From NCBI RefSeq assembly GCF_016617715.1, contig NZ_CP067225.1, positions 2,734,001-2,798,000 of the forward strand: a stretch of DNA of 64,000 bases, written 5' to 3'. This document shows, one piece after another, positions 8,313 to 17,576 of this stretch. Below the pieces are notes generated by a model. It made no database searches. It was not told the origin of the DNA and saw nothing but the letters and a program-made list of their open reading frames with translations. Positions within the stretch are counted from its first letter, which is position 1, and the number at the start of each line of letters is the position of its first letter. Origin of the DNA: Paracoccus sp. MC1862 (GTDB lineage Bacteria > Pseudomonadota > Alphaproteobacteria > Rhodobacterales > Rhodobacteraceae). The position numbers and the translations under genes were made by a program.

Positions 8313-11300
8313 TGGCGCAGTTCTTCATCCATCGCCCGGTCTTCGCCTGGGTGCTGGCGATCGTGACGATGCTGGCCGGGGTCTGGGGGCTGCTGAGCCT
8401 GCCGGTGTCCCAATATCCCGACATCGCGCCGACGACGATCCGCATCTCGGCCAGCTATCCCGGCGCGACCGCCGAGGCGGTGCAGAATTCGGTCACGACG
8501 CAGATCGAGGACACGCTGACCGGGCTGGAAGGGCTGCTCTACTTCGAATCCTCGTCCTTCCGCGGCCGGTCCTCGCTGACCCTGACCTTCGACGACAGCG
8601 TGGACCCGACCGATGCGCTGAACGACGTGCAGTCGCGGGTCCGCAGCGTCGAATCGCGCCTGCCTTCGGCGGTGCAGTCGGACGGGGTGTCGGTCACGCG
8701 CTCGACCTCGTCGATCCTGATGGTGGGCTCGCTGGTCTCGACCGACGGGCGCTATTCCACGGTCGAACTCGGCAACCTGCTGGAGGAGGTCGTCGAAGGC
8801 CCGGTCAAGCGCGTGGACGGGGTCGGCGGCATCGACATCTTCGGCTCGGGCTATGCCATGCGGATCTGGCTGGACCCGCTGCGGCTCGCGCAGTTCCAGT
8901 TGACGCCCTCGGACATCACGGCGGCGGTGGCGGAACAGAACTCGACCGTCTCGGTCGGCTCGCTCGGCAGCCAGCCGGTGGTGCCGGGCCAGCAGTTCAC
9001 CGCCACGATGACGGCACAAAGCCAGTTGACCAGCGTCGAGGATTTCCGCCGCATCCTTTTGCGGACCGGCGCCGACGGCTCGAACGTCTGGCTGGGCGAC
9101 GTGGCCGAGATCGAGATCGGCCAGGAAGCCTATGGCGCCAACAGCCGCTTCAACGGCGCCAATGCCTCGGGCTTCGGGGTGAACCTGGAAACCGGCGCCA
9201 ACGCCGTGGACACCGCGGCGGGCGTGCGCGCGGTGCTGGATTCGCTGCAGCCCGCCCTGCCGGATGGGGTGGAACTGCGGGTCGCCTATGACACCTCGCC
9301 CTTTGTCGAACAGTCGATCGAAAAGGTTTACCACACGCTGCTGGAAGCCGTCGTCCTGGTCATCGCGGTGATCCTGGTCTTCCTGCAAAGCTGGCGGGCG
9401 ACGATCATCCCGGTGGTCGTGGTGCCCGTGGTTCTGCTGGGCACCTTCGCCGTGCTGTTCGCCTTCGGCTACACGATCAACACCCTGACCATGTTCGCCA
9501 TGGTGCTGGCGATCGGCCTGCTGGTGGACGACGCCATCGTCGTGGTCGAAAACGTGGAACGCATCATGCGCGAGGACGGCCTTGATCCCGTCCGCGCGAC
9601 CGAGGTCGGGATGCGCCAGATCACCGGCGCGCTGATCGGCATCGCGGTCGTGCTGTCAGCGGTGTTCCTGCCGATGGCCTTCATGGTCGGCTCGACTGGC
9701 GTCGTCTATCGCCAGTTCTCGGTCACGATCATCACCGCGATGATGCTGTCGCTGGCGGCGGCCCTGATCCTGACGCCGTCCCAGACCGCGACGCTGTTGC
9801 GCCCCCATCACGGACCGCCACGCTTCGCGCCCGCGCGCTGGTTCAACCGCGGCTTCGACCGGGCAACCGACTGGTACACGCGGGTCATCGCCCGCACCGT
9901 GCGTCACCCGCTGCTGGTGGTGCTGCTGCTGGCCGTCATCAGCGTCGTGGTCTGGCAGCTTTTCACGCGGATGAACTCGACCTTTCTGCCGACCGAGGAT
10001 CAGGGCGTGCTGATGGCCCAGATCAACCTGTCGGAAGGCTCGACCACCCAGCAGACGCTGGCCGTGGTCGAGGAGATCGAAACCTACCTGCTGAACGAGG
10101 AACCCGCCGTCGCCTCGACCTTCGGCGCCCTCGGCTTCGGCTTTTCCGGGACCGGGCAGGGCCGGGCCACCCTGTTCGTGCGGCTCAAGGGCTTCGACGA
10201 GCGCGGCGACCCCGAGCTTTCGGCCCAGGCCCTTGTCCAGCGCGCCACCGAGCGTTTCGCCAACCATCGCGCAGGCCGCATCAACTTCGTCCAGCCGCCG
10301 CCGATCCAGGGCGTTGGCAACAGCGCCGGCTTCCAGATGTTCCTGATCGACCAGTCGGCCCAAGGCACGGCCGCGCTGCGCGAGGCCGCGCAGGCGCTGG
10401 AGGAGGCAGCCAACGACCACCCGCAACTGGCCAACGTCCGCAGTTCGGGGGACGAGGACACCGCCGCGCTCAGGCTCGACATCGACCCACAGCGGGCCGA
10501 GGCGCTGGGGCTGAGCCTCTCCGAGGTGAACGGGATGCTGGCCACGATCTTCTCGGGGCGCGAGGTCAACGACTTCGCCATGGGCGCCACCCTGCGCCCG
10601 GTGATCGTGCAGGCGGGGGCCGAGTTCCGCATGCAGCCCGAGAACCTCGAGGACTGGTATGCCCGCAACGCCTCGGGCGAGATGGTGCCTTTCAGCGCCT
10701 TCATGTCCACCCGCTGGGAACCGATCGCCCCCCGGCTGTCGCGCTTCGAGGGCACCAACGCGATCTCGATTTCCGGCAACGAGGCGCCCGGCGCGACCTC
10801 GGGACAGGCCATGGATGCGATGGAGGAACTGGTCGCCCAGATGCCCGGCGGCTATGGCGTAGCCTGGACCGGGCTTGCCTATCAGGAACGCCAGGCGGGC
10901 AACCAGGCGCCCTTCCTTTACGCGCTGTCGGCGCTGGTGGTCTTCCTGTGCCTCGCCGCGCTTTACGAAAGCTGGACGGTGCCCTTCGCGGTGATGCTGT
11001 CGGTGCCGGTCGGCATCCTGGGGGCGGTGCTGGCCGCGCTGATCTTCGGGCAGTCGAACGATGTCTATTTCAAGGTCGGCATCCTGACGACCATCGGCCT
11101 TGCGGCCAAGAACGCCATACTGATCGTGGAATTCGCCCGCGATCTCGAGGTCGCGGGCCGCAGCACCGTCGATGCCGCCATCGAGGCCGCCAAGCTGCGC
11201 CTGCGCCCGATCCTGATGACCTCGCTGGCCTTCATCCTCGGCGTGCTGCCGCTGGCGATCGCCTCAGGGGCGGGGGCCGCGGCGCAGAACTCGATCGGGA

Positions 11301-11443
11301 TCGGGGTGATGGGCGGGATGATCTCGGCCACCTTCCTCGGCATCTTCATGATCCCGGGGCTTTACGTCGCCGTCCGCCGCCTGACCGGCAACCGGCCGCT
11401 GGCCGGCACCCATGCGCAGCCCGCAGGGCAGGCGACCGCATGA
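8312..11443 (+). CDS. RND multidrug efflux transporter, HAE1/AcrB type
   Basis: A 1,043-aa inner-membrane proton-driven exporter, full length for the AcrB/MexB family. It begins with MAQFFIHRPVFAWV, the typical family start, and has the duplicated layout of twelve membrane helices with two large periplasmic loops. The proton-relay helix carries the two adjacent aspartates (GLLVDDAIVVVEN, about residues 397-409) and a later helix has the conserved Lys (TIGLAAKNAILIVEF, about 930). It pairs with the adaptor just upstream. No outer-membrane factor and no TetR/MarR regulator gene are adjacent, so it must borrow a TolC-type channel encoded elsewhere. Substrates cannot be inferred. A perfect hairpin terminator follows. 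Confidence 0.96.
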   Translation: MAQFFIHRPVFAWVLAIVTMLAGVWGLLSLPVSQYPDIAPTTIRISASYPGATAEAVQNSVTTQIEDTLTGLEGLLYFESSSFRGRSSLTLTFDDSVDPTDALNDVQSRVRSVESRLPSAVQSDGVSVTRSTSSILMVGSLVSTDGRYSTVELGNLLEEVVEGPVKRVDGVGGIDIFGSGYAMRIWLDPLRLAQFQLTPSDITAAVAEQNSTVSVGSLGSQPVVPGQQFTATMTAQSQLTSVEDFRRILLRTGADGSNVWLGDVAEIEIGQEAYGANSRFNGANASGFGVNLETGANAVDTAAGVRAVLDSLQPALPDGVELRVAYDTSPFVEQSIEKVYHTLLEAVVLVIAVILVFLQSWRATIIPVVVVPVVLLGTFAVLFAFGYTINTLTMFAMVLAIGLLVDDAIVVVENVERIMREDGLDPVRATEVGMRQITGALIGIAVVLSAVFLPMAFMVGSTGVVYRQFSVTIITAMMLSLAAALILTPSQTATLLRPHHGPPRFAPARWFNRGFDRATDWYTRVIARTVRHPLLVVLLLAVISVVVWQLFTRMNSTFLPTEDQGVLMAQINLSEGSTTQQTLAVVEEIETYLLNEEPAVASTFGALGFGFSGTGQGRATLFVRLKGFDERGDPELSAQALVQRATERFANHRAGRINFVQPPPIQGVGNSAGFQMFLIDQSAQGTAALREAAQALEEAANDHPQLANVRSSGDEDTAALRLDIDPQRAEALGLSLSEVNGMLATIFSGREVNDFAMGATLRPVIVQAGAEFRMQPENLEDWYARNASGEMVPFSAFMSTRWEPIAPRLSRFEGTNAISISGNEAPGATSGQAMDAMEELVAQMPGGYGVAWTGLAYQERQAGNQAPFLYALSALVVFLCLAALYESWTVPFAVMLSVPVGILGAVLAALIFGQSNDVYFKVGILTTIGLAAKNAILIVEFARDLEVAGRSTVDAAIEAAKLRLRPILMTSLAFILGVLPLAIASGAGAAAQNSIGIGVMGGMISATFLGIFMIPGLYVAVRRLTGNRPLAGTHAQPAGQATA

Positions 11444-11445
11444 GA

Positions 11446-11470
11446 AAAGCCGCCTTGGTGAGGCGGCTTT
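11446..11470 (+). terminator. Bidirectional intrinsic terminator between the RND operon and asd
   Basis: A perfect 10-bp stem (AAAGCCGCCT / AGGCGGCTTT) with loop TGGTG starts three bases after the pump stop codon. A and T tracts on the two sides suit both strands; asd ends 63 bp further on in the opposite direction. Confidence 0.85.
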
Positions 11471-11532
11471 GAAGGGTTCGAAACGGGAACCGCCCTTTGC
11501 GAACAGTCCACCGGACCGTTCGCGGAAGTCCC

Positions 11533-12555
11533 TTATCCTTTCTTCAGGATGCGGTTGCCCAGCAGTTCGGCGATCTGGACGGCGTTCAAGGCCGCGCCCT
11601 TGCGCAGGTTGTCGCTGACGCACCACAGGTTCAGGCCGTTTTCGACCGTCTGGTCCTGGCGGATGCGGCTGATGTAGGTCGCGTCCTCGCCCGCGGATTC
11701 GACCGGGGTAACGTAGCCGCCAGGTTCGCGCTTGTCGATGACCAGCACGCCCGGCGCCTCGCGCAGGATGTCGCGGGCCTCGTCCTCGTCCAGGAAATCC
11801 TCGAACTCGATGTTGATCGATTCCGAATGGCCGACGAAGACCGGGACACGCACGCAGGTCGCCGTGACCTTGATCGACGGGTCCATGATCTTCTTGGTTT
11901 CGGCGACCATCTTCCATTCCTCTTTCGTCTGGCCGTCCTCCATGAAGACGTCGATCTGGGGAATGACGTTGAAAGCGATCTGGCGCTGGAACTTCTTCGG
12001 CGCGACCTCTTGCCCCGGGACATACATCCCCTTGGTCTGGGACCAGAGCTCGTCCATGCCGTCCTTGCCCGCGCCCGACACCGACTGGTAGGTGGACACC
12101 ACCACCCGCCTGATCCGCGCCCGGTCATGCAGCGGCTTCAGCGCCACCACCATCTGGGCGGTCGAGCAGTTGGGGTTCGCGATGATCATCTTGTTGCGGT
12201 AACCCTCGATCGCGTCGGCGTTCACCTCGGGCACGATCAGCGGAATCGCGGGGTCGTAACGATACAAGGACGAATTGTCGATCACCACGCAGCCCTGGCT
12301 GGCCGCGATGGGGGCGTATTTCTTCGTGGCCTCGGACCCGATGGCAAACAGCGCCATGTCGTAGCCGGAAAAGTCGAAGCCCTCGATGTCCTTGGTCTTC
12401 AGGGTCCTGTCGCCGAAACTGACCTCGGTGCCAAGGCTCCGGCGCGAGGCCAGAGCCACCACCTCATCGGCAGGAAACTGGCGCTCGGCCAGGATGCTCA
12501 GCATTTCGCGGCCCACGTTCCCCGTGGCCCCCGCGACGACGATCTTGTAACCCAT
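11533..12555 (-). CDS. asd: Aspartate-semialdehyde dehydrogenase
   Basis: A 340-aa NADPH-dependent enzyme making aspartate semialdehyde from aspartyl phosphate, the branch point to lysine/DAP, threonine and methionine. It has the N-terminal nucleotide-binding GATGNVGREM (residues 9-18), the catalytic Cys in NPNCSTAQ (about 132), the SGAGKDGMDEL region and the substrate-binding Arg/His region near ATCVRVPVFVGHSE (about 240-253). The start at 12555 has GGGAC upstream and begins directly with the Rossmann fold; the open frame continues upstream but without family similarity. It is transcribed divergently from a gene set that includes two saccharopine dehydrogenases, placing lysine synthesis and turnover genes side by side. 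Confidence 0.97.
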   Translation of the reverse strand: MGYKIVVAGATGNVGREMLSILAERQFPADEVVALASRRSLGTEVSFGDRTLKTKDIEGFDFSGYDMALFAIGSEATKKYAPIAASQGCVVIDNSSLYRYDPAIPLIVPEVNADAIEGYRNKMIIANPNCSTAQMVVALKPLHDRARIRRVVVSTYQSVSGAGKDGMDELWSQTKGMYVPGQEVAPKKFQRQIAFNVIPQIDVFMEDGQTKEEWKMVAETKKIMDPSIKVTATCVRVPVFVGHSESINIEFEDFLDEDEARDILREAPGVLVIDKREPGGYVTPVESAGEDATYISRIRQDQTVENGLNLWCVSDNLRKGAALNAVQIAELLGNRILKKG

Positions 12556-12638
12556 CGACGTCCCTTTCACGAACAAGACGGCGGGGCATAGCTGATAATG
12601 CGGGCGAAGTGAAGGCTGCGAGGCCGGAATGGGTATTT

Positions 12639-12675
12639 GGGCCAGAAAGAAGCCGCCGGTCTTTCTTTCCGGCCC
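12639..12675. repeat. Imperfect inverted repeat in the asd/M17 divergent spacer
   Basis: Thirteen-base arms (GGGCCAGAAAGAA and TTCTTTCCGGCCC, one mismatch) surround an 11-nt loop. It overlaps a GGGTATTTGGGCCAGAAAG block that resembles the block at 25017-25042, so both look like copies of one extragenic repeat family. It may act on expression of either flanking gene, but no function can be read from it. Confidence 0.5.
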
Positions 12676-12715
12676 GGATAGCCGCAGAAACTGTCCGGCA
12701 GGACAGGAGATGCCG

Positions 12716-14104
12716 ATGACCGAGCCCGAGTTCGCCCCCGCCGATGCCGAAAGCCGTCCCCTGTGGCTGGTCGCCCAGGGTGACGAAGGGCCGGTCTGGC
12801 CCGAGGGTGTGGAGTCCGCCTTCGCGACGGCTTCGGGCTTCGCTGGGAAGCCGGGCCAGATCTGCCTGCTGCCGGGCGAGGGCGGGGTCGCGGGCGCGCT
12901 GTTCGGGATCGGCAAGCCCGCCACGCCCGCCGACCGCCCTGCGCGCGAGCGCTTCACGCTGGCTCGCGCCGCCGAGGGGCTGCCCGAAGGGACGTGGCAT
13001 CTCGAGAGCGTGCCGGAGAACTATGACCTGACGCATGGGGCGCTCGGCTGGCTTTTCGCGCAGTACCGCTTCGACCGCTACAAGAAGGCCGAGCCGCCCA
13101 AGGGGCGGCTGGTCTGCCCCGAGGGCGTGGACCGCGAGGCCGTGCTGGCGATGGCCGCCGGCGAATACCTGGCGCGCGACCTCATCAACACGCCCGCATC
13201 CGGCATGGGCCCGGCCGATCTGGAAGCCGCCGCCCGTGACTTGGCCGCCCGGCACGGCGCATCCGTCGAGGTGACCCAGGGCGAGGCGCTGGCCGAAGGC
13301 TTCCCCATGATCCACGCCGTGGGTCGCGCTGCCGGGCCGGGCCGCGCCCCCCGACTGATCGACCTGCGCTTTCCGGGCGAGGGGCCTGCGGTCACGCTGG
13401 TCGGCAAGGGGGTCTGCTTCGACACCGGGGGTTTGGACATCAAGCCCTCGGCCTCGATGCTCATCATGAAGAAGGACATGGGCGGGGCCGCGAACGTGCT
13501 GGGGCTGGCCGAGACGCTGGCACGCTTGGGTCGCGCGGGCGGGCTGCGGGTGCTGGTCCCCGCGGTGGAGAACTCCGTTGCGAGCGACAGCTTCCGCCCG
13601 GGCGACGTGCTGACCAGCCGCAAGGGCCTGACGGTCGAGGTCAACAACACCGACGCCGAGGGCCGTCTGATCCTCGCCGATGCGCTGGCTTATGCCGCCG
13701 AGGACAGCCCGCGCCTGCTGCTGTCCATGGCGACGCTGACGGGGGCCGCGCGGGTGGCGCTGGGCCCGGACCTGCCGCCCTTCTTCTGCGACGACGAGGC
13801 GGTGGCGGATGCACTCTATCAGGCGGGCCGCGACCACGCCGACCCCATCTGGCGGATGCCCTTCTGGGAGCCTTACGAGGCCATGATCGAGCCTGCCATC
13901 GCAGACCTCGACAATGCGCCGGGCGGAGGCTTCGCGGGCGCGATCACCGCCGCGCTGTTCCTGCGCCGCTTCACCGAAGGCGCGGGGGCCTACGCGCATT
14001 TCGACATCTACGGCTGGCAGCCCTCGGCCGCGCCGGGGCGGCCCAAGGGCGGCGTGGGGCAGGGGATGCGGGCGATCCTGCACGCGCTGCCGAAGATCGC
14101 CTGA
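12716..14104 (+). CDS. M17 family leucyl aminopeptidase-like protein
   Basis: A 462-aa cytoplasmic two-zinc aminopeptidase. The catalytic domain shows VGKGVCFDTGGLDIKPS (about 226-242), the metal-binding Lys/Asp in MKKDMGGAANVLG (about 249-261) and the signature NTDAEGRLILADAL (about 311-324). The N-terminal M17 domain is more divergent than in PepA. Two ATGs compete: 12710 touches the AGGAG (12705-12709) directly, while 12716 lies six bases after it, so 12716 is chosen. Its stop overlaps the start of the NlpC/P60 gene (TGATG). With the next three genes it forms a compact unit that could liberate and degrade amino acids from peptides. Confidence 0.9.
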   Translation: MTEPEFAPADAESRPLWLVAQGDEGPVWPEGVESAFATASGFAGKPGQICLLPGEGGVAGALFGIGKPATPADRPARERFTLARAAEGLPEGTWHLESVPENYDLTHGALGWLFAQYRFDRYKKAEPPKGRLVCPEGVDREAVLAMAAGEYLARDLINTPASGMGPADLEAAARDLAARHGASVEVTQGEALAEGFPMIHAVGRAAGPGRAPRLIDLRFPGEGPAVTLVGKGVCFDTGGLDIKPSASMLIMKKDMGGAANVLGLAETLARLGRAGGLRVLVPAVENSVASDSFRPGDVLTSRKGLTVEVNNTDAEGRLILADALAYAAEDSPRLLLSMATLTGAARVALGPDLPPFFCDDEAVADALYQAGRDHADPIWRMPFWEPYEAMIEPAIADLDNAPGGGFAGAITAALFLRRFTEGAGAYAHFDIYGWQPSAAPGRPKGGVGQGMRAILHALPKIA

Positions 14105-14934
14105 TGGATCGCCGCTTGACTCCGGCGACCGACCGCGTGGCGCTGCGTGGATCGGGGATCGCGCGGGATGAGGTCACGGATGGCCGCCCGATGCGGCTGG
14201 CCGCGCCCGTGGCCGACCTGCTGCGCGCACCTGGAGGCGCAAGGGACCGCCAGCTTCTGCACGGCGCGGATGTGACGCTGATCGAGGAGCGCGACGGCTG
14301 GGGCTTCGTGCAGGCGGTGGCGGACGGCTATTGCGGCTGGGTGACCCTTTTCGCTTTGACGGCGGACATGCCCCCGATCACCCATCGCGTGACGGCACCG
14401 GCCACGCATCTTTACCCCGCGCCCGACTTCAAGCAGCCCGAGCGGGGCAGCCTGCCCATGGGCGCGCGCCTGTCGGTCACGGCAACCGAGGGCCGCTTTG
14501 CACAACTGGCGGACGGACTGTTCGTGCCGATCCAGCATATCTCGGAGCGCCCCGCCGAGGACCCGGCCCAGGTCGCGCTGCGCCTTCTCGGCACGCCCTA
14601 TCTCTGGGGTGGGAACAGCCGGGGGGGCATCGACTGCTCGGGGCTGGCGCAGGCGGCTCTGCATGGGGCGGGGATCGCCTGTCCCGGCGACAGCGACCTT
14701 CAGCGCAACGCCTTCCCCGTCGCGGACAACATCCAGCGCGGTGACCTGCTGTTCTGGCCGGGCCATGTCGCAATGGCACTGGACGAAACGACAATGATCC
14801 ACGCCACCGCATGGACAATGTCCGTCATCACCGAAAACATCGCCGCCGCCATCGCCCGCATCGCCGCCGCCGGCGACGGCCCCTTCCTCGGCGCGCGCCG
14901 TCCGCGTCTGGACGACCGCATCGCCTTTCCGTAA
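14104..14934 (+). CDS. NlpC/P60 (C40) peptidase with N-terminal SH3-type domains
   Basis: A 276-aa predicted gamma-D-glutamyl-diamino-acid endopeptidase that cuts peptidoglycan-derived peptides. The C-terminal NlpC/P60 domain (about 155-270) has the catalytic Cys in GGIDCSGLAQ (about 178), the His in WPGHVAMAL (about 220) and a third polar site near MIHA (about 232). Residues about 30-145 look like two bacterial SH3 units (ADLLRAPGG, GWGFVQ, YCGWV; THLYPAPDF). There is no signal peptide, so it probably acts on imported peptides in the cytoplasm, like YkfC-type enzymes. It overlaps the M17 peptidase gene by one base, which supports a role in muropeptide or peptide recycling. Confidence 0.88.
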   Translation: MDRRLTPATDRVALRGSGIARDEVTDGRPMRLAAPVADLLRAPGGARDRQLLHGADVTLIEERDGWGFVQAVADGYCGWVTLFALTADMPPITHRVTAPATHLYPAPDFKQPERGSLPMGARLSVTATEGRFAQLADGLFVPIQHISERPAEDPAQVALRLLGTPYLWGGNSRGGIDCSGLAQAALHGAGIACPGDSDLQRNAFPVADNIQRGDLLFWPGHVAMALDETTMIHATAWTMSVITENIAAAIARIAAAGDGPFLGARRPRLDDRIAFP

Positions 14935-14995
14935 CTGTCGCGCAGCATTGCCGAATGACACGTTGCGGACCATCGGCAGCAGGAGGAGGGGTCTG

Positions 14996-16057
14996 ATGGT
15001 GCATCTGTGGGTCCGGGCGGAAAGCCGCCCCAACGAGGACAGGGTCGGCATCACCCCCGAGGGCGTGCGCGACCTGATCCGCCGCGGCTTCCGCGTCACC
15101 GTGGAAGACAGCCCCCGCCGCGTGATCCCGACCGCCGACTATCGCGCCGCCGGCGCCTCGATCGCGCCGGAAGGATCGTGGCCCGAGGCGCCCGTGGACG
15201 CCATCATCTTCGGCCTCAAGGAACTCCCCGGGGACGGCAGCCCCCTGATGCACCGCCACATCATGTTCGGCCATGCCTTCAAGGGCCAGCCCTCGGGGCA
15301 GGTGCTGCTGCGCCGCTTCCGCGACGGCGGCGGGCGGCTTTACGATCTTGAATACCTGCTGGACGACAAGGGTCGCCGCCTTGCGGCCTTCGGCTACTGG
15401 GCGGGCTATGCGGGTGCCGCGGTATCCCTGAAGGCCTGGGCCGCGCAACAGCGGGGCGGCATCTGCGCGCCCGTCCGCACCTGGCCCCACAAGGACGCGC
15501 TGACTGCGGCGCTGCGGGCGGAACTGGACGGCACCGGCCATGCCCGCCCCCGCGCCATCGTCATCGGCGCGAAAGGCCGCGTGGGCAGCGGGGCTGCCGA
15601 CCTGTGTGCCGAGGTGGGCGTGCGCGTCACGAAATGGGACATGGCCGAAACCGCAGACGGCGGCCCCTTCCCGGAAATCCTGCTGCACGAGGTCTTCCTC
15701 AACTGCATCCTCGCCCAGCCCGGCTGCCCGGTCTTCGTCCCCGAAAGCGCCGTGAATCCCGGTCGCGCCCTGACCGTGATCGGCGATATCGCCTGCGACC
15801 CCACAAGCGAGTTCAACCCGGTCCGCGTCTATGACCGCACCACGACATGGGGCGCCCCCGTCCTGCGCGTGGCCGAGAACCCAGCCCTCGACGTCATGGC
15901 CATCGACAACCTGCCCTCGATGCTGCCGCGGGAATCGAGCCTTGACTATGCGGCGCAACTGCTGCCGGTGCTGCGGGCGCTCGACGCCATCGACACCGGC
16001 GCCTGGGGCCGCGCCGCCGATATCTGTGACACCCATCTGAAAGGGCTTGCGCCATGA
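14996..16057 (+). CDS. Saccharopine dehydrogenase (NAD+, L-lysine-forming type, LYS1-like)
   Basis: A 353-aa protein with the alanine dehydrogenase/PNT-like N-domain typical of LYS1: MVHLWVRAESRPNEDRVGITPEGV at the N-terminus and a Rossmann segment IVIGAKGRVGSGAADLC (about 182-198). The family interconverts saccharopine and lysine plus 2-oxoglutarate. ATG 14996 follows GGAGGAGG by seven bases; an in-frame TTG at 14948 is less likely. Its last four bases (ATGA) are the start of the next gene, a saccharopine reductase-type enzyme. Together they could run lysine to aminoadipate semialdehyde (catabolism), as described for saccharopine-pathway genes in marine Rhodobacteraceae. Direction of flux is inferred. 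Confidence 0.85.
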   Translation: MVHLWVRAESRPNEDRVGITPEGVRDLIRRGFRVTVEDSPRRVIPTADYRAAGASIAPEGSWPEAPVDAIIFGLKELPGDGSPLMHRHIMFGHAFKGQPSGQVLLRRFRDGGGRLYDLEYLLDDKGRRLAAFGYWAGYAGAAVSLKAWAAQQRGGICAPVRTWPHKDALTAALRAELDGTGHARPRAIVIGAKGRVGSGAADLCAEVGVRVTKWDMAETADGGPFPEILLHEVFLNCILAQPGCPVFVPESAVNPGRALTVIGDIACDPTSEFNPVRVYDRTTTWGAPVLRVAENPALDVMAIDNLPSMLPRESSLDYAAQLLPVLRALDAIDTGAWGRAADICDTHLKGLAP

Positions 16058-17193
16058 CGATCCACTGGGTCGGAACCGGACTTTCCTCGATCCCCGGCCT
16101 GCGTCGGCTGCTGAAGGGCAAGGTCCCTGTCGCCGTCTGGAACCGCACGGTCGAAAAGGCCCGCGAGGCCGTGGGCGACCTGGCCACCGACATCCGCGAA
16201 TACACCTCGCAGGCGCTGGCGTCGGCCGTCCAGCCCGGCGACGTGGTGGTGTCCATGCTGCCCGCCGACCAGCACCCGGTCGTGGCCCGCATCTGCATCG
16301 AAAAAAAGGCGCATTTCGTCAGCTCCTCCTACATCTCGCCCGAGATGGCGGCGCTGGAGCAGGCGGCGATGGACGCGGGCGTGGCGCTGGTGAACGAGGT
16401 CGGGCTGGACCCCGGCATCGACCACCTGATGGCGCATGAGCTGGTCGCCGACTACCGCCATGTGGCCCGGCCCGGCGACCGGATCAGCTTTACCAGCTAT
16501 TGCGGCGGCATCCCCCGGCACCCGAACCCGTTCCGCTACAAGTTCTCATGGTCGCCCTTGGGCGTTCTGCGGGCGCTGCGATCGCCCTCGCTGTCGATCC
16601 GCGACGGCGAGGAGCGGAAGGTTGAACGCCCCTGGCACGCGATCGAGCCCTACGAGGCGCCGCTGCCGGTGCCCGAGCATTTCGAGGTTTATCCGAACCG
16701 CGATTCCACCGCCTTCATCGGCCAGTATGGCTTCGATCCCGGTTGGGAGATCCGGGATTTCGTGCGCGGAACCATCCGCCTGAAGGGCTGGTCCGAGGCC
16801 TGGTCCGATGTCTTCGCCGAGGTCGAGGGCCTAGCCGGTCCGGAAGGCGACGCCCGCCTGCGCGAGATGGCCGACGAGTTCTGGTCCCGGCACGCCTATG
16901 CCGAGGGCGAGCCCGACCGCGTCGTGCTGTTCGTCCGTCTTGCCGCGATGCGGGGGAACGAGGCTGTGTTCGACAAGGAATGGGTGCTGGACGCGCAGGG
17001 CGACAAGAACGGCACCGCGATGGCGCAGCTCGTCTCGATCCCGGTCGCGCTGGCGGTCGAGGCGGTGCTGGCGGGCGCCTTCCCTGCCGGAGTCCACGCC
17101 GCCCCCGACGATCCCGACCTGATCGGCCGCTGGCTGGTCGAGACGGGCGAGATCGCCGACCACATGGCGAAGGTGGATCATCTGAAGGCCTGA
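16054..17193 (+). CDS. Saccharopine dehydrogenase family protein (L-glutamate-forming, LYS9-like)
   Basis: A 379-aa two-domain dehydrogenase. The N-terminal Rossmann start (IHWVGTGLSSIPGL) is followed by a saccharopine dehydrogenase C-domain with NEVGLDPGIDHLMAHE (about 112-127) and the substrate-binding block SYCGGIPRHPNPFRYKFSWS (about 149-168). Enzymes of this type split saccharopine into glutamate and 2-aminoadipate-6-semialdehyde. It overlaps the LYS1-like gene by four bases, which argues strongly for coupled production of the two halves of the pathway. No semialdehyde dehydrogenase gene follows; that step would have to be supplied elsewhere. A carboxynorspermidine-type function is an alternative, made less likely by the pairing. 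Confidence 0.85.
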   Translation: MTIHWVGTGLSSIPGLRRLLKGKVPVAVWNRTVEKAREAVGDLATDIREYTSQALASAVQPGDVVVSMLPADQHPVVARICIEKKAHFVSSSYISPEMAALEQAAMDAGVALVNEVGLDPGIDHLMAHELVADYRHVARPGDRISFTSYCGGIPRHPNPFRYKFSWSPLGVLRALRSPSLSIRDGEERKVERPWHAIEPYEAPLPVPEHFEVYPNRDSTAFIGQYGFDPGWEIRDFVRGTIRLKGWSEAWSDVFAEVEGLAGPEGDARLREMADEFWSRHAYAEGEPDRVVLFVRLAAMRGNEAVFDKEWVLDAQGDKNGTAMAQLVSIPVALAVEAVLAGAFPAGVHAAPDDPDLIGRWLVETGEIADHMAKVDHLKA

Positions 17194-17576
17194 GGCCGCA
17201 GCCCTGGTCGTTCCCGGCCAGCTTGCGCGGCATGGATCGCCCGTGCAGGCTGGCCCGGCCGCCTGCCCCTGCCGGCGCGCCCGGTGCCGGTCAATCCTTG
17301 AGGCGCCTCCACTCCGCCTCCTGAGCCGATCGGCCGTCCTTCCCGGTGATTGCACGGCTCTGCGTCACGGCGCGCCCTGCTCAAGCGCCCCCGAGCCATT
17401 TTCCGTCGCAAAAGTTTCCGAAAGCGGATGGGGCAGCAGCCCGTTCCCTCCAGCGACGCCGGGAACGGCGTCCCTTGTGGATGCAGGGGCGGCACCCTCT
17501 GTCTTCACGCTTCGGTCAGACGCCGGAACAAATCCGCCGTTCTCCGGTTTGCAGGGCAGACACAAGGGAGTTGCCC
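17194..17576. other. Gene-free spacer upstream of the sugar dehydrogenase
   Basis: 383 bp without a believable gene: open frames on either strand are Arg/Pro-rich. It contains a small inverted repeat, GACGCCG/CGGCGTC, at about 17455-17473. AAGGGAG at 17564-17570 is the ribosome binding site for the next gene. I see no clear promoter. Confidence 0.5.

Noticed and set aside
12629..12715. Upstream start for the M17 peptidase at 12629
   Set aside because: The extra 29 codons cover the inverted repeat and have no ribosome site; AGGAG six bases before 12716 fits better.
17178..17495. 105-aa minus-strand ORF upstream of the sugar dehydrogenase
   Set aside because: Low-complexity Arg/Gly translation overlapping the end of the saccharopine reductase gene; no sign of a real protein.
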